Shown in pieces: positions 1 to 4,295 of a stretch of DNA of 5,164 nucleotides (its first letter is position 1; each line of letters opens with the position of its first letter). Origin of the DNA: an uncultured Erysipelotrichaceae bacterium (GTDB lineage Bacteria; Bacillota_I; Bacilli_A; RFN20; CAG-826); NCBI GenBank assembly GCA_902800255.1, contig CADCDV010000049.1, forward strand, positions 1 to 5,164. The letters run 5' to 3'. The translations under genes were made by a program, and so were the position numbers. A model generated the notes under the pieces. The model searched no databases and was not told where the DNA came from. It saw only the letters and a program-made list of their open reading frames with translations.

Positions 1-75
1 GTTTTTCATGAAAAGCCTGATGGTGGCCCTATAGACTTTCTCGATGTTGTCTAACCTCATCTTCTCAGTTCTCAT
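1..75 (-). CDS. Probable TetR/AcrR-family transcriptional regulator, N-terminal fragment
   Basis: Only the first 25 codons lie in the window; the gene runs off the left edge. The peptide begins MRTEKMRLDNIEKVYRATIR and continues LFMKN. Its spacing of hydrophobic residues (I-x-x-V/A-x-x-x-L-F) is what helix 1 of TetR-type DNA-binding domains shows, where a phrase such as 'IL.AA..LF...G' precedes the helix-turn-helix. The start is fixed by an AGGAGG Shine-Dalgarno site 10 nt upstream (minus strand). A second in-frame ATG at codon 6 has no such spacing. The gene is divergent from the HAD phosphatase at 218, and many TetR regulators control a divergent neighbour, but no convincing operator palindrome was found in the gap. 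With 25 residues visible, the coding call is good and the family call is tentative; another small helical DNA-binding protein is possible. Confidence 0.6.
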   Translation of the reverse strand, partial: MRTEKMRLDNIEKVYRATIRLFMKN

Positions 76-85
76 ACGCAAAAAA

Positions 86-91
86 CCTCCT
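86..91 (-). promoter_or_regulatory. Shine-Dalgarno site of the TetR-like gene
   Basis: Reads AGGAGG on the minus strand, 10 nt before the ATG at 75. It is a full consensus site and decides the start codon. It contrasts with the three neighbouring genes that have no such site. Confidence 0.75.
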
Positions 92-156
92 AAGTCGTCT
101 GTATTTTAATTCGCAATATGTGCAAATGCCTGAAATATGCTTTCGAGAGTGTCTTC

Positions 157-185
157 ATTATAGCGCCTTTTGCCGACTTTGTTGG
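157..185 (-). promoter_or_regulatory. Candidate sigma-A promoter for the TetR-like gene
   Basis: The minus strand carries a perfect TATAAT (157-162). At 17-bp spacing lies a weak -35, CCAACA (180-185, 3 of 6 matches to TTGACA). This would start RNA near 150 and give a leader of about 75 nt. The -35 element overlaps the proposed -35 of the oppositely directed HAD promoter (182-187), so the two may compete. The gap 76-217 shows no RNA gene and no clear operator. Confidence 0.45.
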
Positions 186-217
186 ATTTTTTCGGAAAAT
201 ATGGCAATAATTAGCCC
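182..217 (+). promoter_or_regulatory. Candidate leaderless promoter of the HAD phosphatase gene
   Basis: AATAAT (206-211) matches 5 of 6 positions of the -10 consensus and ends 6 nt before the ATG at 218, so transcription would be expected to start at or next to the ATG itself. A poor -35, TTGGAT (182-187), lies 18 bp upstream. No Shine-Dalgarno sequence exists in the usual 5-12 nt window. The spacer holds an inverted repeat, ATTTT-TTCGG-AAAAT (186-200), of uncertain meaning. The last bases before the start, ATTAGCCC, nearly match those before the gene at 1747. Confidence 0.4.
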
Positions 218-853
218 ATGAAAAACGCGCTAGTCTTCGACATCGATGGAACCCTCTGGGATTCGACTGGCCCAGTTGCTGAAGCCTGGGACATCGTCGG
301 CATGAAAAGCAAATATCGTTTCCATGTCGCCAAAGAGCAGATCAAGCCATGCATGGGGCTTCCGATGAGCGAATTCCCAAAAAGGCTTTTCCCTCCGATG
401 CCTGAGGAAGAGGCAAGCGCCCTCCTTAAGGAATCCCTTCTCTTTGAGAACAATTATCTTTATACCCATCCTGGAATGCTTTTTGAGGGAGTGGAAGAAA
501 CCCTTAAAACGCTATCCAAAGAATATGATCTCCTTGTCCTAAGCAACTGCCAGGTCGGCTACATCGAGGCTTTCTTGGCCGGAAGCAAGCTCGGACATCT
601 TTTCAAAGACCACATTTGTTGGGGCGAGAATCTTCTTAGCAAAAGCGAGAACCTCCGTCTTTTGGTCAAAAGAGGCGGATACGAAAACGCGATGTATGTG
701 GGGGATACCCTCTATGACGAGGAAGAGACCCATAAGGCCGGATACAAATTCGCCTTCGCTTCCTATGGTTTCGGCCATTCTTCCAAACCCGATTACGTAT
801 TAAAAAAATTTAGCGACCTGGTTGAGGCCGCTAAAGATGCTTTTAACGAATAG
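218..853 (+). CDS. HAD-superfamily hydrolase, phosphoglycolate-phosphatase-like
   Basis: A 211-residue haloacid-dehalogenase-type phosphatase, predicted cytoplasmic, that would hydrolyse a small phosphate ester through a phospho-aspartate intermediate. Motif I is FDIDGTLWDS (7-16), with D8 as nucleophile and D10 as acid/base. Motif II is LSN (108-110, Ser109). K142 in 'SKSENL' is the probable motif III lysine. Motif IV is YVGDTLYDEE (160-169), with D163 and D167 as the Mg2+ ligands. A small helical cap fits between motifs I and II (about 17-85). Length and layout are typical of subfamily IA enzymes (Gph/PpaX-like). The substrate cannot be read from the sequence: phosphoglycolate, pyrophosphate or a sugar phosphate are all possible. 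The start is set by motif I lying at residue 7. The gene has no Shine-Dalgarno site, is divergent from a TetR-like gene, and its last 11 nt overlap the convergent lipoprotein gene. All catalytic residues are present. Confidence 0.93.
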   Translation: MKNALVFDIDGTLWDSTGPVAEAWDIVGMKSKYRFHVAKEQIKPCMGLPMSEFPKRLFPPMPEEEASALLKESLLFENNYLYTHPGMLFEGVEETLKTLSKEYDLLVLSNCQVGYIEAFLAGSKLGHLFKDHICWGENLLSKSENLRLLVKRGGYENAMYVGDTLYDEEETHKAGYKFAFASYGFGHSSKPDYVLKKFSDLVEAAKDAFNE

Positions 854-1667
854 CTTTTGTCGCTTCGCCTTCGTTTTGAAGGGTGAATAATGCAGGCTCT
901 GGCGTGTCTTTTGCAATGCTTTCGACATCCCATTTTGCCTCACTCTCATTGGTTTTTTTGCCTTTTTTGTGTTTATAAGACTGAAGGATATAGTTCTCGA
1001 ATTTGAAAGAGAGCTCCTCAGTGGCAAGGCTATCGTTGAGGAAGGAGATGGTGCCGGTCAAAGCGCCGGCAGAAGGCTCATCATAGGCTTCGCTGACAAT
1101 GACACCGGCTTTTCCTTTTCCTTCGATGAGGGAATGGACCCTATGTGCGCTATCATGAATCTCATCATCCATGATGGTTAGGCAATCAGAGGCCTTGTCG
1201 ATCCAGTCTCTTTTGCTCTGGAAGACGTATTCTCTTCTAATGTTCGTTTTGAATTCGGTGCCTCTTTCGTAGATATTGACGACCGAACCTGTGCTTCTCG
1301 CCTCTACGAAAACCCAGCTCTCGTAGCCGTAGAGCTTGGCTTGCTCATCCTCGCCGATGATGACAAGGTGGGCGTAAGGGCATATCTCTTTCTCAAGGTT
1401 TGCAGCGTAGCGGGTGTCGATATAAAGGTTGATCTTGCTATTCCTGACCGTGTTCTCATGGAAAACGAACTCGTCTACTTTCGATTCGAGGACCAAGGTC
1501 TTTGGGGCCTCGTGGTCAGCGAGATTGACGATCTGATTGTAGTTTTTGAGTTTCTTTAGGGCCAACTCACGGTCGATTCCTGCTTTGACAGGGGAAGCGT
1601 TGTTCCCATTCGCGCAGCTCCCGAGAGTGACAAAAAAGAAAAGAGGTAGCAAGATACGTTTTCTCAT
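843..1667 (-). CDS. Predicted lipoprotein of unknown function
   Basis: A 274-residue protein with a lipoprotein signal peptide: basic n-region MRKR, hydrophobic core ILLPLFFFVT, and lipobox LGSC with the lipidated cysteine at 18. A short polar linker (ANGNNASPV) follows. It should be exported by Sec, processed by Lgt/Lsp and anchored on the outer face of the membrane. I do not recognise the mature domain. Residues about 56-150 look beta-rich (for example LVIIGED, SWVFVEA, SVVNIYE). There are two cysteines after the lipobox, C96 and C162, which could form a disulfide. The C-terminal part (about 205-274) is charged and Lys/Glu-rich. No substrate-binding-protein, protease or peptidoglycan-binding motif is visible. 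The start fits the signal peptide, but there is no Shine-Dalgarno site, and a TAAAAT sits 9 nt upstream. It ends in an 11-nt tail-to-tail overlap with the HAD gene, with no terminator seen. Coding and export are well supported; function is unknown. Confidence 0.88.
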   Translation of the reverse strand: MRKRILLPLFFFVTLGSCANGNNASPVKAGIDRELALKKLKNYNQIVNLADHEAPKTLVLESKVDEFVFHENTVRNSKINLYIDTRYAANLEKEICPYAHLVIIGEDEQAKLYGYESWVFVEARSTGSVVNIYERGTEFKTNIRREYVFQSKRDWIDKASDCLTIMDDEIHDSAHRVHSLIEGKGKAGVIVSEAYDEPSAGALTGTISFLNDSLATEELSFKFENYILQSYKHKKGKKTNESEAKWDVESIAKDTPEPALFTLQNEGEATKAIR

Positions 1668-1676
1668 ACTTCGACA

Positions 1677-1704
1677 ATTTTAATGTTTTATTCCAAAAAG
1701 GCAA
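1677..1704 (-). promoter_or_regulatory. Candidate near-leaderless promoter of the lipoprotein gene
   Basis: The minus strand has TTGCCT (1699-1704, 4 of 6 matches to -35), a 16-bp spacer, and TAAAAT (1677-1682, 5 of 6 matches to -10). The hexamer ends 9 nt before the ATG at 1667, so the leader would be about 2-4 nt. No Shine-Dalgarno sequence is present. It shares the 79-nt divergent gap (1668-1746) with the TPR gene, which holds nothing else recognisable. Confidence 0.42.
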
Positions 1705-1733
1705 TCTTTATGGAGATACGCGCACTTTCTCGC

Positions 1734-1746
1734 TAAAATATTAGCC
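1734..1746 (+). promoter_or_regulatory. Candidate leaderless -10 element of the TPR-like gene
   Basis: TAAAAT (1734-1739) matches the -10 consensus at 5 of 6 positions and ends 7 nt before the ATG at 1747, which places the expected RNA start at the ATG. No good -35 was found at 16-18 bp, and there is no Shine-Dalgarno site. The bases ATTAGCC just before the ATG are nearly the same as before the HAD gene. Confidence 0.35.
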
Positions 1747-2676
1747 ATGGACAACTACAAGACCCTGCTTGAAAAGAAGGAATACGATCTTCTCCTTTCC
1801 CTCACCGAAGGCGACCTTTCGCCAGCGGGACTTTCTTACCGTGCCTCGGCCTACCTCGCCAAAGGCGACGCCAAGCAAGCGTTCAATATCCTTAACGCCC
1901 ATCGCGATGAGCTTTATAAGGTCAATCCCCTTAAGACGATGAAAAGCATTTTCGAGCTTCGTTTCATCCTCAAGGAGTTCGAGGAAGCCTATGACGATTT
2001 GGAGCATTTCGAGAACCTTCCATACGTCTCCCAAGAAGTGGAGGAATACCTTCACGCCCTCCCAAAACTCATCAGAACCGAAGAGAGGAACGCAAACCTC
2101 TCCGACAAATATAGCGAAGAGGAGATAATCGAGAAACTCTCGGACAAATCCGACGATTACGAAATCATCTCAACCCTCAATATCATCGGCCCTTGGAAGG
2201 CCAAGGATTATATCCCTTCCCTCTTGGCTTTGGTGAGGGGTCAGAAGTCGTCGCTAGTGAGGACGTACGCCCTCATGTATCTCATCGCAGCCAAATACGA
2301 TAAAGAGATCGCTTTCTCTAAGAACGGCAAGACTTTCAACATCGTCCCGGCGAGAATCGACCCCCCATTCACCGGCAAGGAGTTCGTGGATTTTAGGGCG
2401 AAACTCGACGAGGCTATCAACGACCCATCCGTCTCTAACGTCGCCAAAAAGCTTCTCAACGATTACATCTTCGAGCTTTTCCCAGAGACCCTGCCTCTTG
2501 AAAAGGAAGGCGACGTCTACTTAATATCGTTCTCCGCTTTGGCGCACGAATACCTTTCGAGCGAATTCGATCTCCATAAGGAGTGTGAAGAAAAAGGCCT
2601 TAATGCCGATGCGGTGAAGGCCCTCATCGAAAAGGTAAAAGAAGTCCGTAAGGCAGAAAGCACTCTACATTACTGA
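1747..2676 (+). CDS. TPR/HEAT-like helical repeat protein next to tig (YsoA-like)
   Basis: A 309-residue, highly charged, all-helical soluble protein with no signal peptide or membrane segment. Residues about 26-50 (AGLSYRASAYLAKGDAKQAF) fit a TPR motif: small residue, aromatic Y, then G-D-x-x-x-A. A second, weaker repeat covers about 65-90. Residues 124-185 look like HEAT-type helix pairs (EEEIIEKLSD, then IPSLLALVRG, then YALMYLIAAK). A short beta-like segment with 'IVPARIDPP' (199-207) follows, and then a further helical half. In Bacillus subtilis the TPR protein YsoA lies directly upstream of tig, and this gene's position and build match that, so I infer the same family; sequence identity could not be tested. 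Its role is unknown; TPR and HEAT repeats usually bind other proteins. There is no Shine-Dalgarno site. It ends in TGA, 78 nt before tig, which has its own promoter. No terminator is seen between them, so read-through into tig is likely. Confidence 0.87.
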   Translation: MDNYKTLLEKKEYDLLLSLTEGDLSPAGLSYRASAYLAKGDAKQAFNILNAHRDELYKVNPLKTMKSIFELRFILKEFEEAYDDLEHFENLPYVSQEVEEYLHALPKLIRTEERNANLSDKYSEEEIIEKLSDKSDDYEIISTLNIIGPWKAKDYIPSLLALVRGQKSSLVRTYALMYLIAAKYDKEIAFSKNGKTFNIVPARIDPPFTGKEFVDFRAKLDEAINDPSVSNVAKKLLNDYIFELFPETLPLEKEGDVYLISFSALAHEYLSSEFDLHKECEEKGLNADAVKALIEKVKEVRKAESTLHY

Positions 2677-2692
2677 TTATTTTTCAAAGTAT

Positions 2693-2721
2693 TTGTTAAC
2701 TATCGTAAGATAGGCTATATT
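2693..2721 (+). promoter_or_regulatory. Sigma-A-type promoter of tig
   Basis: TTGTTA (2693-2698, 4 of 6 matches) and TATATT (2716-2721, 5 of 6 matches) are separated by exactly 17 bp. The predicted start near 2728 leaves a leader of about 27 nt that contains the tig ribosome-binding site. This is the best-formed non-operator promoter in the window. Confidence 0.65.
2700..2713 (+). repeat. Short inverted repeat inside the tig promoter spacer
   Basis: CTATC-GTAA-GATAG is a perfect 5-bp inverted repeat with a 4-nt centre, lying between the -35 and -10 elements. The position would suit a repressor or activator site, but arms this short often occur by chance and no known operator matches it. Confidence 0.3.
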
Positions 2722-2741
2722 TATTCAGTTGCAAAAACTAA

Positions 2742-2746
2742 AGAGG
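2742..2746 (+). promoter_or_regulatory. Shine-Dalgarno site of tig, deciding the start
   Basis: AGAGG lies 8 nt before the ATG at 2755. An in-frame TTG at 2749, two codons earlier, would leave only 2 nt of spacing and is therefore not the start. Confidence 0.75.
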
Positions 2747-2754
2747 TTTTGAAT

Positions 2755-4164
2755 ATGAAACACACCATTGAACAAATTACCCCTTCCCGCGTTAAGGTCA
2801 CCGTCGACCTTGAGAAGGAAGTTTGGGTCGAGGCGCAAGAGAAGGCCTTCAACAAGGTCAGCGCCAAAGTCAGCGTCCCTGGCTTCCGTCCAGGCAAGGC
2901 TCCAAAGAACCTTCTCAAAGAGAGAGTCAACCAAGAAGCCGTCTACAATGAGGCCATCGATTCCGTGTTGAACCCAACGTTCGCCGAGATCATCAAAGAA
3001 ACCAAGGTCCGTCCTTTCTTCCGCCCAGAAGTCGCCATCACCAAACTCAGCGACACTGAGCTTCAGTTAGACTATACCATCATCACCGTCCCAAGCGCCA
3101 AACTCGGTGCCTACAAGGGACTTAAGGCCGACCGTCCAGCCGATGCCGTCACCGATGCCGAAGTCGATGCAGCAGTGGCCAGACGTTTCGAGAGCAATGC
3201 CGAACTCGTTCTTGTCGAGCGTGAAGCCAAGATGGGCGACACCGTCACCATCGACTTCAATGGCTTCCTCCCAGATGAGAATGGCAACCTCAAGCCATTC
3301 GAAGGCGGCAAAGCCGACAACTACACCCTCGTCCTTGGCTCCCATTCCTTCATCCCTGGCTTCGAAGAGGCCGTCGTTGGCATGAAGAAAGACGAATCCA
3401 AGTCCTTCAAAGTCACCTTCCCAACCAACTACGTTAAGGAACTCGCCGGCAAAGAAGCCCAGTTCACCGTCGTCCTTCACGAAGTGAAAGAGAAGAAAGT
3501 CCCAGCCGCTGACGACGCTGCCGTCAAAGAGCTCGGCATCAAAGAAGTGAGTACCATCGCTGAACTCAAAGAGTTCGAGAAGAAGAACCTTCTTGAGCGC
3601 AAAGTCCGTGAGAGCGAAGACAAGTTCTATAACGCCATCTTGAACCAGATCGTTGAAGGCGCCACCTTCACCCTCGATCAGGACATCATCGCCAACGAAG
3701 CCGCTCAGAGTGAGAACAACCTCAAGAAACAGATTGAGCAGAACGGTCTCACCTTCGAGCAGTACCTCGAAATCACCGGCTCCAAGATCGAAGATCTCCG
3801 CGCTACCTTCATGAAGCAAGCCGAAACCAACCTCAAAGGCTACATCGTCATGAACGCCATCGCCGAAGCTGAAGACTTATTCATCAAAGATGCTGACGTC
3901 GATGCCGAAGTCAAAGCCATGGCCGAGCAGTACAAGATGAAAGAGGAAGAAATCCGCGGATTCATCAACCGTGACCTCGACGGATTCAAGAACAACCTCT
4001 TCCAGAAGAAAGTCCGTGGTTGGATCATCGCCAATTCCTCTAGCGCCGGCGCCAAGAAAGCCGCTGCCAAGAAGGAAGAAGCTCCAGCCGAAAAGAAGAC
4101 TGAGAAGAAAGCCGCTCCAAAAGCCGCTGCCAAGAAACCAGCCGCCAAGAAGGCCAGCAAGTAA
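2755..4164 (+). CDS. tig: Trigger factor, ribosome-associated chaperone with Lys/Ala-rich C-terminal tail
   Basis: The protein (469 residues) binds the ribosome beside the exit tunnel (via protein L23 in the family) and shields nascent chains. The N-terminal ribosome-binding domain (about 1-115) holds the signature GFRPGKAP (43-50). The FKBP-type peptidyl-prolyl isomerase domain (about 155-245) has GDTVTIDFNG (161-170), FEGG (182-185) and FIPGFEEAVVGMKKDE (199-214). A helical chaperone domain fills about 250-427. This core has the usual trigger factor length. What is unusual is residues 431-469, a low-complexity tail with 14 Lys and 15 Ala among 39 residues, resembling histone H1 tails. The ATG at 2755 is chosen because AGAGG lies 8 nt before it. 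Codons are strongly biased to GCC, GTC, ATC, CTC and AAC, which suits high expression. The gene has its own promoter and a strong terminator, follows a YsoA-like gene and precedes lon. Confidence 0.98.
   Translation: MKHTIEQITPSRVKVTVDLEKEVWVEAQEKAFNKVSAKVSVPGFRPGKAPKNLLKERVNQEAVYNEAIDSVLNPTFAEIIKETKVRPFFRPEVAITKLSDTELQLDYTIITVPSAKLGAYKGLKADRPADAVTDAEVDAAVARRFESNAELVLVEREAKMGDTVTIDFNGFLPDENGNLKPFEGGKADNYTLVLGSHSFIPGFEEAVVGMKKDESKSFKVTFPTNYVKELAGKEAQFTVVLHEVKEKKVPAADDAAVKELGIKEVSTIAELKEFEKKNLLERKVRESEDKFYNAILNQIVEGATFTLDQDIIANEAAQSENNLKKQIEQNGLTFEQYLEITGSKIEDLRATFMKQAETNLKGYIVMNAIAEAEDLFIKDADVDAEVKAMAEQYKMKEEEIRGFINRDLDGFKNNLFQKKVRGWIIANSSSAGAKKAAAKKEEAPAEKKTEKKAAPKAAAKKPAAKKASK
4057..4136 (+). 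repeat. Direct repeats within the tig Lys/Ala tail
   Basis: A 17-nt unit, AAAGCCGCTGCCAAGAA, occurs at 4057-4073 and again at 4120-4136. A shortened version (AAAGCCGCT) lies between them, near 4108-4116. The units encode the KAAAKK-type blocks, so the tail may have grown by slippage or unequal exchange, and its length may vary between strains. Confidence 0.65.
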
Positions 4165-4184
4165 GGCTTAAGCCAAAGTTTTAT

Positions 4185-4215
4185 GGGGTCTAGCAAAACA
4201 ACTAGACCCTTTTCT
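4185..4215 (+). terminator. Rho-independent terminator after tig
   Basis: GGGTCTAG (4186-4193) pairs perfectly over 8 bp with CTAGACCC (4202-4209) around the loop CAAAACAA, followed by TTTTCT. It starts about 20 nt after the tig stop codon. It should end the tig transcript and insulate the heat-regulated lon promoter downstream. Confidence 0.93.
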
Positions 4216-4234
4216 ATACTTTCTGAGCGTATTC

Positions 4235-4261
4235 CTAGCACTCTACTATTGAAAGTGCTAA
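4235..4261 (+). promoter_or_regulatory. CIRCE operator (HrcA binding site) in front of lon
   Basis: The left arm CTAGCACTC (4235-4243), a 9-nt spacer and the right arm AAGTGCTAA (4253-4261) match the CIRCE consensus TTAGCACTC-N9-GAGTGCTAA at 16 of 18 arm positions with the exact spacer length. CIRCE is bound by the repressor HrcA, whose activity depends on GroEL, so repression lifts when unfolded proteins occupy GroEL. The right arm overlaps the lon -35 element, so HrcA would block RNA polymerase. No hrcA gene lies in the window. Confidence 0.92.
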
Positions 4262-4276
4262 TACTATCCTTATAAT
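4249..4276 (+). promoter_or_regulatory. Sigma-A promoter of lon, overlapped by CIRCE
   Basis: TTGAAA (4249-4254, 5 of 6 matches) and a perfect TATAAT (4271-4276) are 16 bp apart. The expected RNA start, near 4283, falls at the edge of the Shine-Dalgarno sequence, giving a leader of only about 13 nt. The -35 hexamer lies in the CIRCE spacer and right arm, the layout expected for direct HrcA repression. Confidence 0.78.
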
Positions 4277-4282
4277 AAGGAC

Positions 4283-4289
4283 AAGGAGG
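4283..4289 (+). promoter_or_regulatory. Shine-Dalgarno site of lon
   Basis: AAGGAGG ends 6 nt before the ATG at 4296. It is the strongest ribosome-binding site in the window and fixes the start. Confidence 0.88.
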
Positions 4290-4295
4290 AAAAAC

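Noticed and set aside
112..140. Possible TetR operator in the divergent gap (GCAATATG ... GAAATATGC)
   Set aside because: The arms do not form a proper palindrome when aligned to their reverse complement.
868..882. CCTTC-GTTTT-GAAGG hairpin as a terminator for the HAD or lipoprotein gene
   Set aside because: The stem is only 5 bp, no T-tract follows on either strand, and it lies inside the lipoprotein coding region.
969..1181. Plus-strand open frame opposite the lipoprotein gene
   Set aside because: No ribosome-binding site or domain is visible; the lipoprotein frame on the other strand has a full signal peptide and lipobox.
2749..2754. TTG start for tig two codons upstream
   Set aside because: It would leave only 2 nt between AGAGG and the start; the ATG at 2755 has 8 nt.
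3067..3819. Long open frame of 250 codons on the minus strand opposite tig
   Set aside because: It mirrors the strongly biased codons of tig (G/C in the third position), gives a low-complexity Leu/Val/Phe/Asp/Glu/Gly protein, and lies inside a certain gene.
4165..4174. Perfect palindrome GGCTTAAGCC just after the tig stop
   Set aside because: It has no loop and no T-tract, so it cannot be the terminator; the stem at 4186-4209 fits far better. Probably chance.
4215..4220. TATACT as an alternative -10 for lon
   Set aside because: No -35 exists at the right distance (the position falls in the terminator loop), whereas TTGAAA-16-TATAAT nearer the gene is excellent.
3840..4241. Minus-strand frame of 133 codons opposite the tig tail and its terminator
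   Set aside because: The Ala/Phe-rich sequence is the reverse reading of the Lys/Ala repeats, and it runs across the terminator stem.
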